Origin: an uncultured Flavobacteriales bacterium
Lineage (GTDB): Bacteria; Bacteroidota; Bacteroidia; Flavobacteriales_E; Vicingaceae
DNA: 56,234 nucleotides
Assembly (NCBI GenBank): GCA_913056345.1
Contig: CAJXMH010000019.1
Coordinates: 1 to 56,234 of the forward strand
Reading direction: 5' to 3'
Of this stretch, positions 26,639 to 36,226 are shown one piece after another; position 1 is the stretch's first letter, and each line of letters opens with the position of its first letter. Below the pieces are notes generated by a model that did no database searches, was not told the origin of the DNA, and saw only the letters and a list, made by a program, of their open reading frames with translations. A program made the position numbers and the translations under genes.

Positions 26639-27237
26639 GCTTGAAAGAATTGGTTGGTAGATTCGATCAAGTCGAGAATTTCGTCACGCCCAATTTTAGA
26701 AGTAGAAGAAGTGGCGATCATAGGTGGGAGCTCTTCCCATTTCTTAAGCATTTCTTTTTTATAATGCGTTAAATTTTTATTCCATTCGGAAGACGACAGT
26801 TTATCTAGTTTGGTAAATACAATCACAAAAGGCACTCTTTTAACACCCAGCATTTCCATAAAGTCAGTATCGACCTTCTGAGGTTTATGCCGTGCGTCGA
26901 TCAGCACAAAAGTGTAAAGCAAATTGCTTCTACTAAACAGGTATTTTTTTATGAATTTGTCCCATTGGTTGCGGTCTTTTTTCGAAGCTCTTGCGTAACC
27001 GTAGCCTGGTAAGTCAACTAAATACCATTCATCGTTAATGTTAAAGTGGTTGATTAGTTGAGTTTTACCCGGAGTTGATGAGGTCTTGGCCAAGCTCTTA
27101 CGCTCACAAAGCATGTTGATCAAAGATGATTTTCCAACATTTGACCGACCAATAAAAGCATATTCAGGTCTGTTGGGTTCTGGAGAGAGCTCAGGCTTGG
27201 TATTACTTATGACGAATTCTGCGGTTTTTATAATCAT
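26635..27237 (-). CDS. engB: Ribosome biogenesis GTPase EngB (YihA/YsxC)
   Basis: TRAFAC-class GTPase needed for late assembly of the large ribosomal subunit. The 200-residue protein shows G1 GRSNVGKSS (about 30-38), the switch TPGKTQ, G3 DLPGYGYA, G4 TKLDK and the typical [10 protein letters not shown]5 segment. Length fits the family. It is downstream of an alpha/beta hydrolase gene by about 15 bases and converges on the response regulator with overlapping stops, so no separate terminator space exists between them. Confidence 0.97.
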   Translation of the reverse strand: MIIKTAEFVISNTKPELSPEPNRPEYAFIGRSNVGKSSLINMLCERKSLAKTSSTPGKTQLINHFNINDEWYLVDLPGYGYARASKKDRNQWDKFIKKYLFSRSNLLYTFVLIDARHKPQKVDTDFMEMLGVKRVPFVIVFTKLDKLSSSEWNKNLTHYKKEMLKKWEELPPMIATSSTSKIGRDEILDLIESTNQFFQA

Positions 27238-27252
27238 AGCTAGGCTAGAGGT

Positions 27253-28017
27253 TTATACTTTGCGAGACAACCACTCGTCTAAAATACGATTGAATTCGTG
27301 CGGATGCTCCATCATGGCTGCATGACCGCATTTGTCGATCCAATGCAATTCAGAGTCAGGTAAGTGTTCGTGAAACTCTTCAGCTACCTCAGGCGGGGTA
27401 ATGTTGTCATTCTTACCCCAAATCAAGCAGGCAGGTAATTTGAATTTTTCAAGGTCCTTACCCATATTGTGTCTGATCGCCGATTTCGCCAGAGCCAATA
27501 TGCGAATTAACCTATTCCGATCATTGATGATCTTGTGCACCTCGTCAACCAATTCATCAGTTGCAACTTCTGGGTCGTAAAAGGTCACTTCTATTTTTTT
27601 TCTCAAGTATTCTTTGTCGCCTTTTCTCGGATATGATCCTCCAAAGGCATTTTCATAAAGGCCGCTGCTTCCTGTTAAAACCATAGAGTGAATTCGCTCA
27701 GGACTCTCTAAAGCACAAACTAGTGCAACATGTCCGCCAAGAGAATTTCCTAAAAGCGTAACCTCTTTAAGTTCTTTAAAATCAATGAATTCTTTGATGT
27801 GCTTTGCCATATTGCCCACACTGGTCTTTACTAAAGGAGAGGAGTATAGCGGCATTAAGGGAACAATCACCCTGTATTTTTGAGAAAAGAAATCGATTAC
27901 ATCAGCAAAGTTACTCAGTGCCCCAAATAAGCCATGCAAAACAACAAGTGGGTGTCCTGAGCCTTTTTCTAAGTACTCAAACTTTCCTTCCTTTTTAATC
28001 TCATTTTCCAAACTCAT
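27253..28017 (-). CDS. Alpha/beta hydrolase
   Basis: Cytoplasmic alpha/beta-fold hydrolase of about 254 residues from the ATG at 28017; the open frame reaches a TTG eight codons earlier. The triad is visible: oxyanion VLHGLFG, nucleophile Ser in LGNSLGGHVAL, acid in WGKNDNITPP and base His in CGHAAMMEHP. The pattern is that of esterase/lyase members such as MenH-like or epoxide-hydrolase-like enzymes, and the substrate cannot be assigned. It probably forms an operon with engB, and it diverges from the division cluster across about 250 bases. Confidence 0.9.
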   Translation of the reverse strand: MSLENEIKKEGKFEYLEKGSGHPLVVLHGLFGALSNFADVIDFFSQKYRVIVPLMPLYSSPLVKTSVGNMAKHIKEFIDFKELKEVTLLGNSLGGHVALVCALESPERIHSMVLTGSSGLYENAFGGSYPRKGDKEYLRKKIEVTFYDPEVATDELVDEVHKIINDRNRLIRILALAKSAIRHNMGKDLEKFKLPACLIWGKNDNITPPEVAEEFHEHLPDSELHWIDKCGHAAMMEHPHEFNRILDEWLSRKV

Positions 28018-28194
28018 AGCTTCAAAAATAGTTAAATCCAAATCGAAATCTTAACTCCTTTTGAGATTGAATTAACAAAGCAGCGCTCATAACCTGAGCA
28101 ACTATCGCCCCTAAGCATTACCACCTTCTAAGTGACATTAAATGAATGTTTTATAAGGCTTATGCTTTTGTTTAGCCTAGAAGTTATTAACAAT

Positions 28195-28220
28195 GTGGTA
28201 GAAAGTGGTAAAAAGTGGTA
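28195..28220 (+). promoter_or_regulatory. Probable MraZ operator: three GTGGTA repeats, 10-base period
   Basis: GTGGTA occurs at 28195, 28205 and 28215, with four-base spacers of A/G. MraZ proteins elsewhere bind two to four direct TGGGN-type repeats with this period upstream of their own gene. The array lies directly before the probable -7 box of mraZ and covers the -33 position, so binding should repress the division cluster. Confidence 0.75.
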
Positions 28221-28230
28221 AATAATTTTC

Positions 28231-28238
28231 TACTTTTA
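28231..28238 (+). promoter_or_regulatory. Candidate -7 element of the division cluster (TACTTTTA)
   Basis: TACTTTTA differs from TAnnTTTG at the last base and lies 37 bases before the mraZ ATG. The -33 region is occupied by the GTGGTA repeats rather than by TTTG. Confidence 0.4.
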
Positions 28239-28274
28239 CATTTAAATTGCTGAAAGCCAAGCTGTATAAGGGTT

Positions 28275-28757
28275 ATGACGAATTTTATTGGTGAGTTTGA
28301 TTGTAAAATTGACGCGAAAGGGCGCCTGATGGTGCCTGCCGGTTTGCGTAAGCAATTAGATCCTGCTGCCAATGAATCTTTTGTGGTGAATCGTGGTTTT
28401 GAGCCCTGTTTGGTTTTGTATCCTAAAAATGATTGGGAACGCATCAGCTCGGAGGTGAATCAGCTTAATCAATATGTGAGGAAGAATCGAGAGTTTGTGC
28501 GTTATTTCTATCGTGGTGCAACAGAGCTGTCGTTGGACGGTAATGGTAGGGTTTTGCTGCCTAAGCGCTTGCAGCAATATGGTAAGATCGAAAAAGAGGT
28601 GGTCTTGTTTGCTTATTCGGATCGAATAGAGGTTTGGGATAAGGATACTTATGAAAATCTGTTGACCGATGAGCCGGAAGATTTTGCTAACCTAGCAGAA
28701 GAGGTGATGGGTAATGTTAATGCTCAAAATTCAACAAAGGGAGGGCAAGATGACTGA
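28275..28757 (+). CDS. mraZ: Transcriptional regulator MraZ
   Basis: DNA-binding protein that controls the division and cell-wall cluster it begins. The 160-residue protein has two SpoVT/AbrB-type halves, each with the DxxGR signature: CKIDAKGRLMVPAGLRK and LDGNGRVLLPKRLQQ. The three GTGGTA repeats upstream are its likely target, giving autoregulation. The end of the gene overlaps the rsmH start by eight bases. Length is slightly above the 150 typical of the family because of a short C-terminal tail. Confidence 0.96.
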   Translation: MTNFIGEFDCKIDAKGRLMVPAGLRKQLDPAANESFVVNRGFEPCLVLYPKNDWERISSEVNQLNQYVRKNREFVRYFYRGATELSLDGNGRVLLPKRLQQYGKIEKEVVLFAYSDRIEVWDKDTYENLLTDEPEDFANLAEEVMGNVNAQNSTKGGQDD

Positions 28758-29655
28758 TTATCACAAACCGGCACTTTTAGAAGAAACTTTGCAGGGTTTG
28801 GCTATAAAGCCTGATGGTTGCTATGTAGATGCTACCTATGGAGGAGGTGGTCATGCTCGTGCTATTTTAGATGAACTTTCTGAAAAGGGATTGTTGCTTG
28901 CTTTTGATCAGGATCCAGATGCACGGGCTAATCTGGTCGAGGATAAGCGCTTGTTGTTTGTGCCTCAGAATTTTATCTACCTCAAAAACTTCCTTAAAGT
29001 CAATCAGATTCAATCAGTGGATGGTATTCTCGCTGATTTTGGGGTTTCTTTTCACCAGTTTGATCAAGCAGAGAGGGGTTTTTCTTTTCGCTTTGATGGT
29101 CCTTTAGATATGCGGATGGATCAAAAGCGTGAATTGACTGCAGCAAAAATTCTCAATGATTATTCAGAAGAAAAGCTGCAAGCTGTATTGAAAAAATATG
29201 GAGAGCTTAAAAACCTTTCTGCTATTGTAAAGCGCTTGATGGCTTACAGAAAAGAGGGGGAGTTTACCACAACTACTGACCTTAAAACTGCTTTAGCTGA
29301 TCTCGTTCCCGTTAAGCATGAGCATAAGTTTTTGGCTCAGGTGTTTCAGGCGCTTCGGATCGAGGTTAATGAGGAGTTGGTGGCAATAGAGCGCTTTTTG
29401 GAGCAATCTGTTGACTTGCTTAATAAAGACGGCCGTTTGGTCCTAATCACCTACCATTCTCTAGAAGATCGATTGGTTAAAAACTTTATCCGGACCGGAA
29501 ATTTTCAGGCAAAACAAGAGAAAGACTTTTACGGGAATTTGATTCGGCCACTCGAGCCGATTAATCGGAAGCCGATTGTGCCATCTGATGATGAGTTAAT
29601 GCAAAATAAGCGTGCAAGAAGCGCTAAACTAAGAATCGCAAAAAAGGCAGCATGA
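28750..29655 (+). CDS. rsmH: 16S rRNA (cytosine(1402)-N(4))-methyltransferase
   Basis: Methylates C1402 of 16S rRNA at N4 (formerly MraW). The ATG at 28750 gives 301 residues and the standard opening with HKPALLEETLQGL; the longer open frame only reads back through mraZ. It has the SAM-binding YVDATYGGGGHA, DFGVSFHQFD, then RGFSFRFDGPLDMRMD, and the late ITYHSLEDRLVKNF and NKRARSAKLR. It overlaps mraZ by eight bases and ftsL by four, in line with translation from one message. Confidence 0.97.
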   Translation: MTDYHKPALLEETLQGLAIKPDGCYVDATYGGGGHARAILDELSEKGLLLAFDQDPDARANLVEDKRLLFVPQNFIYLKNFLKVNQIQSVDGILADFGVSFHQFDQAERGFSFRFDGPLDMRMDQKRELTAAKILNDYSEEKLQAVLKKYGELKNLSAIVKRLMAYRKEGEFTTTTDLKTALADLVPVKHEHKFLAQVFQALRIEVNEELVAIERFLEQSVDLLNKDGRLVLITYHSLEDRLVKNFIRTGNFQAKQEKDFYGNLIRPLEPINRKPIVPSDDELMQNKRARSAKLRIAKKAA

Positions 29656-30044
29656 ACCGGTTTAAAGAAGAGTCGCCAGAAGTAGAGGAAGTGAAGGTTG
29701 AAAAGCCTGCAAGAGGAGTTAAGAGTCTTTTGTCAGGTAGTTTTTTGTCTAGGGGGCAGGTAGTAAATGCACTACCTTATCTTTTCTTTTTAACCTTTTT
29801 GGGTATTTGCTACATCGCAAATGGCTACCAGGCAGAGAGGTTGATCAGAAGTCTGTATAAGACCAATAATGAATTGAAGGAGTTGCGCTCGGAGTATATT
29901 ACCACTAAGTCAGAATTAATGTATGTCAGTAAGCAATCGGAGGTGGCAAAAGCAACGGCTAAGATGGGCTTGAGGGAGTTAACTGCTCCGCCAAAAAAAA
30001 TTATCGTTGATCAAGAGGAAAAAGACAAGCTAGGCAATGACTGA
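29652..30044 (+). CDS. ftsL: FtsL-like cell division protein
   Basis: Small bitopic division protein of 130 residues. It has a charged cytoplasmic N-terminus, one membrane helix at about 39-57 (NALPYLFFLTFLGICYIAN), then a coiled-coil-like periplasmic part (NNELKELRSEYITTKSEL). Sequence similarity in this family is weak; the call rests on topology, size and position between rsmH and ftsI, where FtsL is placed in all canonical clusters. FtsL joins FtsQ and FtsB in the divisome. It overlaps its neighbours by four and eight bases. Confidence 0.85.
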   Translation: MNRFKEESPEVEEVKVEKPARGVKSLLSGSFLSRGQVVNALPYLFFLTFLGICYIANGYQAERLIRSLYKTNNELKELRSEYITTKSELMYVSKQSEVAKATAKMGLRELTAPPKKIIVDQEEKDKLGND

Positions 30045-32160
30045 TATTCGAAAAGACATATCATGGAGGATTTACTTGGTCTATTTTGTGGTCTGTCTTT
30101 TTGGTCTTGCTATTCTTGGCAAGGCGGTAGCTATTCAAGTATTAGAAGGTGAAGCCCTCCAGAAAAAGGTTAAAACGCTAACCAGGGTGGATAAGGAGAT
30201 TGAGGCTGTCAGGGGTAATATTTATGCCTCTGACGGCGGTCTCATGGCAACTTCTATTCCCATTTACGAAGTGCGATTTGATCCAAATGCAGATGCCATT
30301 ACTCAAGAATTATTTGATGAAAAAATAGATAGTCTTTCGTTAGAGCTGAGCCTGCTTTTTCAAGATCGTTCGATGGCTGCTTATCGACAAAGTTTAGTTC
30401 AGGCAAGGCAAAGCGGGGCGCGTTATCATCTTATAAAACGCAATGTTCGATTTACTGAACTCAAAAGACTTAAGAAGTTTCCGCTTTTTAGAAGGGGTAA
30501 ATACAAGGGTGGCCTAATCATTCATCAGCGAAATAAGCGCGAGCGCCCTTTCAAGCTTTTAGCGGCAAGAACGATTGGTTATGAAAGAGAAGGGGTTGCC
30601 CCAGTAGGATTAGAAGGGGCTTACAGCAAGGTTTTAAGTGGAGTCGATGGTCAGCGACTAATGCAAAAGATATCAGGTGGAGTTTGGATGCCTGTTGGGG
30701 ATGAAAATGAGATAGAGCCAGAGGATGGCAGAGATATCTACACTACTATTGATGTCAACCTTCAAGATGTTGCCGAAAGCGCTTTGATGAAGCAATTGCA
30801 AAAGCATGGAGCCGACCATGGATGCGTGGTATTGATGGAGGTAGAGACTGGTGCTGTAAAAGCTATAGCTAACCTTAAACGAACAGAGAGTGGCTCTTAT
30901 TACGAAGGGTATAATTATGCTATAGGTGAAAGTACCGAGCCTGGCTCAACTTTCAAATTGCCTGCGCTTATGGTTGCCATTGAAGATGGCTATGTTGATA
31001 TGGGTGATATTATAGATTGTGGCGATGGATCAAGAAGGTACTATGATCGAACCATGTATGATTCAAACTTTGACGATGGAGGATGGGGAAAGATAAGTGT
31101 TAAGCGGGTTTTGGAGGTTTCTTCTAATATTGGAATGGCTGAGATCATAAGCCGAAACTATACTGAAAACCCCAAGGAGTTTATTGATGGTCTGGCTGAA
31201 ATGAACTTGCGTCAGCCACTCGGAATCGAAATTGCCGGTGAAGGCAAACCTTTTATCAAGAATTCTGATCATGAAACTTGGTCAGGAATATCGTTGGCTT
31301 GGATGGCACATGGTTATGAGTTGCAGCAGACTCCTCTTCAAATATTGACCTTCTATAATGCGGTTGCCAATAATGGCAAAATGGTTAAGCCAAAGTTTGT
31401 TGATAAGATCACTAAAGGAAGAAAAGTAGTTGAGGAGCGTCCTACTGAGGTGATCAATCCTAAGATCTGCTCGCAAGCAACAATAGAAAAGGTTAAAGAG
31501 GCTTTAGAGGGGGTTGTAAGTAATGGAACAGCTTCCAACCTAAAAAATGCCAATTACAAAATAGCCGGAAAAACGGGTACAGCGCAAATAGCCAATTTAA
31601 ATTACGGCTACAGCTACCAGTCGAAAGTTAGTCACCAGGCATCTTTTGTCGGTTACTTCCCTGCAGATGATCCACAATACTCTTGCATTGTAGTGGTAAA
31701 TGCACCAAGTCGGAATGTTTACTATGGAAACTTGGTTGCCGGTCCAATTTTTAAAGAGGTAGCCGATAAGGTGTATGCTAATAGTTTAGAGATGCATGAC
31801 GAGTTGGAATGGCAAGCGCATCAATTTGCATTTTCACGAATACCTTATTCAAAGCATGGCTACCGAACAGATCTCACAAAGGTTTTTCAGCAGCTAGGTG
31901 TAGAAACAAAGATTCAAGCAAAGGATGCGGACTGGATCGTGACCCAAACTCGTGACACTTCAGTAGTGCTTCAAGCCAGAAGGGTAACAGATAACCTTGT
32001 ACCTAACGTGGTAGGAATGGGTTTGCGTGATGCTATTTATTTGCTTGAAAATCAAGGATTAAAAGTAAGAGTGAAAGGCAGGGGCATGGTAAAGCATCAA
32101 TCCTTAGAAGCAGGTCTTCGAATTCGAGATGGACAAGAAATTGAAATTCAGCTATCGTAA
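30037..32160 (+). CDS. ftsI: Penicillin-binding protein FtsI (septal transpeptidase) with PASTA domain
   Basis: Class B PBP that crosslinks septal peptidoglycan. The 707 residues comprise a short cytoplasmic end, a membrane helix (about 10-30), a PBP dimer domain (RGNIYASDGGLMATS), and the transpeptidase domain with SxxK as STFK (Ser304-Lys307), SxN as SSN in EVSSNIGMAEI, and KTG in GKTGTAQIAN. The C-terminus from about 645 is one PASTA unit (VPNVVGMGLRDAIYLLENQGL). A PASTA tail on FtsI is frequent in Bacteroidota but absent in E. coli. It abuts murE with no intervening base. Confidence 0.97.
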   Translation: MTDIRKDISWRIYLVYFVVCLFGLAILGKAVAIQVLEGEALQKKVKTLTRVDKEIEAVRGNIYASDGGLMATSIPIYEVRFDPNADAITQELFDEKIDSLSLELSLLFQDRSMAAYRQSLVQARQSGARYHLIKRNVRFTELKRLKKFPLFRRGKYKGGLIIHQRNKRERPFKLLAARTIGYEREGVAPVGLEGAYSKVLSGVDGQRLMQKISGGVWMPVGDENEIEPEDGRDIYTTIDVNLQDVAESALMKQLQKHGADHGCVVLMEVETGAVKAIANLKRTESGSYYEGYNYAIGESTEPGSTFKLPALMVAIEDGYVDMGDIIDCGDGSRRYYDRTMYDSNFDDGGWGKISVKRVLEVSSNIGMAEIISRNYTENPKEFIDGLAEMNLRQPLGIEIAGEGKPFIKNSDHETWSGISLAWMAHGYELQQTPLQILTFYNAVANNGKMVKPKFVDKITKGRKVVEERPTEVINPKICSQATIEKVKEALEGVVSNGTASNLKNANYKIAGKTGTAQIANLNYGYSYQSKVSHQASFVGYFPADDPQYSCIVVVNAPSRNVYYGNLVAGPIFKEVADKVYANSLEMHDELEWQAHQFAFSRIPYSKHGYRTDLTKVFQQLGVETKIQAKDADWIVTQTRDTSVVLQARRVTDNLVPNVVGMGLRDAIYLLENQGLKVRVKGRGMVKHQSLEAGLRIRDGQEIEIQLS

Positions 32161-33630
32161 ATGCAGAACTTAAAAGACATATTATTTGGGGTCTCTTTAA
32201 AAGAGGTGATTGGTTCAACTGATATAAATGTTCAGGGGCTTGCTTTTGATTCTCGCAAAGTATCGAAAGGCTTTTGTTTCATTGCACAAAAAGGGGTTCA
32301 GCAAGATGGGCATAACTACATTAAAAAGGCGATTGAGCTAGGAGCCATTGCTGTGGTTTGTGAAGATTTACCCGCAGAGCTTATTTCAGGGATAACTTAT
32401 TTGCGAACAGATGATGCTTCCAAGGCGCTTGGTTTTCTAGCAAGTAATTTTTACAAGAATCCTTCAAAAGAGCTTAAGCTGATTGGCATTACAGGGACCA
32501 ATGGCAAAACAACCTGTGCAACTCTGCTTCATCAGTTATTCAAGACTTTGGGCTATCAAGTGGGTTTAATTTCAACTGTAGTTAACAAAATTGGTGAGGA
32601 AGAAATTCCTGCTACTCATACCACTCCTGATGCGCTTGCAATCAATGCTCTTTTAAGTAAAATGGTGATTGAAGGTTGTAGTCATGTTTTTATGGAAGTA
32701 AGCTCTCATGGCTTAGCTCAAGAAAGGGTTGCAGGCTTAGAGTTTGCCGGCGCTGTTTTTACCAATATAACACATGAGCACCTAGATTTTCATAAAGATT
32801 TTAAATCCTATTTGAAGGCTAAACAGATGCTTTTTGATAGGTTAGGTTCAGGCACTTTTGCCTTAACCAACGGAGATGATAAAAACGGTGCAGTCATGAT
32901 CCAAAATTCAAAAGCAAAGCGTTATAGCTATGCATTGAAATCAGATGCAGATTATAAATGCCGAATTCAGGAAAGCAATTTCACTGGTCTTCAGCTGCTG
33001 ATTGATGGGAAAGAGTTTTGGAGTCCCCTGATCGGAGATTTTAACGCTTATAACTTGACTGCCGTATATGCGACTGCACGTTTGTTGGGTCAAGATAGTT
33101 TAAACGTATTGACAGCTTTAAGCAGTCTGCGAGCAGTAGCAGGTCGTTTTCAATATGTTAGTATAAATCAAATTGCCGGTATAGTAGATTATGCCCACAG
33201 TCCTGACGCTTTAGAGAATGTTTTAAGAACCATAAAAAAGACGCGCACAGGGAATGAGCAAGTGATTACAGTGGTAGGCTGTGGTGGAGACCGTGATCGA
33301 ACTAAGCGTCCCCTTATGGCTAAGATTGCTTGCAGTTACAGTGATCGGGTGATTTTAACCTCAGATAATCCAAGAACTGAGAACCCTGATCAAATCATTG
33401 AAGAAATGAAAACGGGGGTGGATGCCAGTGAACGCCGAAAAGTACTCTCCATTACGCAAAGAAGGGAGGCAATTAGGACCGCAGCCTCCTTAGCAGAGGC
33501 AAACGATATTATTCTGGTTGCAGGAAAGGGGCATGAAACTTACCAAGAGATTAATGGCGAAAGAAACCATTTCGATGATATGGAAGAGTTAGAGGCTGCT
33601 TTAAATGAATTTCACCAAACCATAAGCTAA
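32161..33630 (+). CDS. murE: UDP-N-acetylmuramoyl-L-alanyl-D-glutamate-meso-diaminopimelate ligase
   Basis: Adds the third amino acid to the murein precursor, using ATP, in the cytoplasm. The 489-residue Mur ligase has the P-loop [10 protein letters not shown] near 109-118, the central [13 protein letters not shown] and EVSSHGLAQ, and near residue 400 the DNPR motif ([10 protein letters not shown]) that selects meso-diaminopimelate over lysine, so the wall should be of A1-gamma type. It starts right after the ftsI stop and overlaps the mraY start by one base. Confidence 0.97.
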   Translation: MQNLKDILFGVSLKEVIGSTDINVQGLAFDSRKVSKGFCFIAQKGVQQDGHNYIKKAIELGAIAVVCEDLPAELISGITYLRTDDASKALGFLASNFYKNPSKELKLIGITGTNGKTTCATLLHQLFKTLGYQVGLISTVVNKIGEEEIPATHTTPDALAINALLSKMVIEGCSHVFMEVSSHGLAQERVAGLEFAGAVFTNITHEHLDFHKDFKSYLKAKQMLFDRLGSGTFALTNGDDKNGAVMIQNSKAKRYSYALKSDADYKCRIQESNFTGLQLLIDGKEFWSPLIGDFNAYNLTAVYATARLLGQDSLNVLTALSSLRAVAGRFQYVSINQIAGIVDYAHSPDALENVLRTIKKTRTGNEQVITVVGCGGDRDRTKRPLMAKIACSYSDRVILTSDNPRTENPDQIIEEMKTGVDASERRKVLSITQRREAIRTAASLAEANDIILVAGKGHETYQEINGERNHFDDMEELEAALNEFHQTIS

Positions 33631-34877
33631 TGCTGTATTATCTATTTGAGTATTTGAATGAACTTGATTTCCCGGGAGCGGGGGTATTTCAATATATCAC
33701 TTTTCGTACTGCTGCTTCTGTGATTGTTTCCTTACTTATTTCAATGGTATTCGGAAAAAGAATCATTGACCTTTTACATAGACAGCAAGTAGGGGAAACC
33801 GTACGTGATCTTGGACTTGAAGGTCAAAAAGCAAAGCAGGGAACGCCAACTATGGGCGGGCTGATTATTCTGGCTTCAATCCTGATTCCAACACTGCTAT
33901 TCGCTAAGCTAGATAACATTTATATCCTTCTGATGCTCGTCTCAACCGTTCTACTTGGTTTGATCGGTTTTATAGACGACTACATTAAAGTATTTAAAAA
34001 GAACAAAGAAGGTCTAGCAGGAAAATTCAAGGTGATTGGTCAAATCTTAGTTGGCCTGTTTGTAGGCGCTGTGCTATTTTTTCACGAGGACGTTACAGTT
34101 CAAAATAAGGTCCCTTTATCAGATATTGAGCTTCAAGAAAAGCGAGCTGATTTAAGTGATCAAGAGATTGCAGGAAGTTTTGAATGGGTGGAAAATAAGT
34201 CAATGGATACAACCATCCCATTTGTAAAAAACAATGAGTTCAACTACGGTGAGTTGATTGATTGGTGTTGTGATAATGCAATGGATTGGGTTTGGCTGAT
34301 CTTTATACCAATCGTGATCTTTATCATTACTGCAGTTTCAAATGGGGCCAATATGACTGATGGCCTAGATGGTCTAGCAACGGGGACCTCTGCCATTATT
34401 GGAGTAACTCTGGCGGTCTTTGCCTACGTTTCTGGTAATACCATCTTCTCCGACTACCTTAATATCATGTACATCCCACAGTCGGGAGAGCTTGTAGTTT
34501 TTATAGGTGCTTTTGTAGGGGCATGTGTGGGTTTTCTTTGGTATAACTCATATCCTGCACAGGTTTTTATGGGTGATACAGGGAGCTTAGCGCTTGGTGG
34601 AATTATCGCTGTTTTTGCCTTAGCCATCAGAAAAGAATTGCTCATACCAGTATTCTGCGGAGTCTTTTTGGTTGAGAATTTATCGGTCATGATTCAGGTG
34701 GCCTATTTCAAATACACCAAGAAAAAAACCGGTGAAGGCAAGCGGGTCTTTTTAATGGCTCCTTTGCATCACCACTATCAAAAGAAAGGCTACCACGAAT
34801 CAAAAATTGTATCACGGTTTTGGATCGTGGGCGTAATGCTCGCCATACTCTCAATTGTAACACTCAAACTGCGGTAA
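33630..34877 (+). CDS. mraY: Phospho-N-acetylmuramoyl-pentapeptide transferase
   Basis: Integral membrane enzyme that makes lipid I from UDP-MurNAc-pentapeptide and undecaprenyl phosphate. The 415-residue protein has KQGTPTMGG, the aspartates of [21 protein letters not shown] and the HHHYQKKG loop. It is about 55 residues longer than E. coli MraY because of an insert at about 150-205 between membrane helices, rich in Asp and Glu ([16 protein letters not shown]). The insert seems to be a lineage feature, not damage. murF, which stands between murE and mraY in E. coli, is not here. Confidence 0.97.
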   Translation: MLYYLFEYLNELDFPGAGVFQYITFRTAASVIVSLLISMVFGKRIIDLLHRQQVGETVRDLGLEGQKAKQGTPTMGGLIILASILIPTLLFAKLDNIYILLMLVSTVLLGLIGFIDDYIKVFKKNKEGLAGKFKVIGQILVGLFVGAVLFFHEDVTVQNKVPLSDIELQEKRADLSDQEIAGSFEWVENKSMDTTIPFVKNNEFNYGELIDWCCDNAMDWVWLIFIPIVIFIITAVSNGANMTDGLDGLATGTSAIIGVTLAVFAYVSGNTIFSDYLNIMYIPQSGELVVFIGAFVGACVGFLWYNSYPAQVFMGDTGSLALGGIIAVFALAIRKELLIPVFCGVFLVENLSVMIQVAYFKYTKKKTGEGKRVFLMAPLHHHYQKKGYHESKIVSRFWIVGVMLAILSIVTLKLR

Positions 34878-34883
34878 ACGATT

Positions 34884-36224
34884 ATGGAGCATGGTCATTT
34901 AGCCGTTCTTGGCGGAGGAGAAAGTGGAGTAGGAGCGGCTATACTAGCAAAAAAAAAGGGACTTGTACCCTTTCTTTCAGATGCAGGAAGCATCAAAGAG
35001 AAGTACAAGAACGTTCTTGAAAAGTATGAAATTGAATGGGAGGAAGGTGCTCACTCTTTTGAGCGTTTGAGTCAAGCGACTGAGTTGGTCAAAAGTCCAG
35101 GTATCCCAAAAGAGGCCAAGATTGTCAAGCAAGTCGAATCTGCAGGAGTTAAAATTATTTCTGAGGTTGAGTTTGCTTCTCGATATACCAATGCAAAATT
35201 GATTGCAGTGACCGGTAGCAACGGTAAAACAACCACCGTAAATCTGCTCCATCACATGCTTAAAAAAGCGGGGCTGAAAGTGGGTTTGGCAGGCAATGTA
35301 GGAAACAGCTTTGCGCATTCGGTAGCTTCAGAAAGTTATGACTACTACGTTTTGGAGCTAAGTAGCTTTCAGTTAGATGACATCCGAAAGTTTAAAGCTT
35401 TCATTAGCATTTTGCTGAATATAACGCCTGATCATTTAGATCGTTATGAAAATGACTTCGATCAATATGCTAATGCAAAATGCAGAATAGCTATGAATTC
35501 AGAGCAGTCAGATTTTCTGCTTTACAATGCCGATGATCAAGCGATAGAGAAAGCATTTAAAAAGCTTTCTACTCAAGCCAAACTCATTCCATTCAGTATC
35601 AAACAAGAGCTCTTAGAAGGAGCATATTTAGATAAAGATAACTTAACAATTAACCTAAATAACAACCATTTTATTATGTCAATACATGATCTAGCCTTGC
35701 AAGGCAAACACAACCTTTATAATTCCATGGCATCAGGAATTGCAGGTAGAATTTTAGATTTAAGGAAAGAACTCATAAGAGAATCCTTATCAGATTTTCA
35801 AAACGTAGAGCACCGCCTAGAGAAGGTGGCTAGTGTTCACGGTATTGAATTTATCAACGACTCTAAAGCCACTAATGTAAACAGCACTTGGTATGCGCTT
35901 GAAAGTATGGCTAAACCAACCATTTGGATTCTCGGAGGGGTTGATAAAGGAAACGATTACGCTGAATTGCTAGAGCTTGTTCAAGATAAGGTTAAGGCCA
36001 TAATATGCCTTGGTACTGATAATAAAAAGATCATAGATGCTTTTAAGGACACAGTAGAGTTAATCGAAGAAGCCGGTTCAGCAGAAGAGGCAGTAAATAA
36101 GGCTTATGAAATCGGCCTAAAAGGTGATGCCGTCTTGCTTTCTCCTGCTTGCGCAAGCTTCGATCTTTTCGAGAACTATGAAGACCGCGGTCATCAATTT
36201 AAAAGAGCAGTTCGCGCGCTATAA
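34884..36224 (+). CDS. murD: UDP-N-acetylmuramoylalanine-D-glutamate ligase
   Basis: Adds D-glutamate to UDP-MurNAc-L-Ala in the cytoplasm. The 446-residue ligase shows an N-terminal Rossmann start (LAVLGGGESGVGAAILA), the P-loop AVTGSNGKTTT near 107, LELSSFQLDD, NITPDHLDRY, and the C-terminal INDSKATNVNSTWYAL and LSPACASFDLF. It lies six bases after mraY and two bases before ftsW, in the tight division cluster. Confidence 0.98.
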   Translation: MEHGHLAVLGGGESGVGAAILAKKKGLVPFLSDAGSIKEKYKNVLEKYEIEWEEGAHSFERLSQATELVKSPGIPKEAKIVKQVESAGVKIISEVEFASRYTNAKLIAVTGSNGKTTTVNLLHHMLKKAGLKVGLAGNVGNSFAHSVASESYDYYVLELSSFQLDDIRKFKAFISILLNITPDHLDRYENDFDQYANAKCRIAMNSEQSDFLLYNADDQAIEKAFKKLSTQAKLIPFSIKQELLEGAYLDKDNLTINLNNNHFIMSIHDLALQGKHNLYNSMASGIAGRILDLRKELIRESLSDFQNVEHRLEKVASVHGIEFINDSKATNVNSTWYALESMAKPTIWILGGVDKGNDYAELLELVQDKVKAIICLGTDNKKIIDAFKDTVELIEEAGSAEEAVNKAYEIGLKGDAVLLSPACASFDLFENYEDRGHQFKRAVRAL

Positions 36225-36226
36225 GC

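Noticed and set aside
28018-28041. Upstream TTG start for the alpha/beta hydrolase
   Set aside because: The eight extra residues are not conserved in character, and the ATG at 28017 is available.
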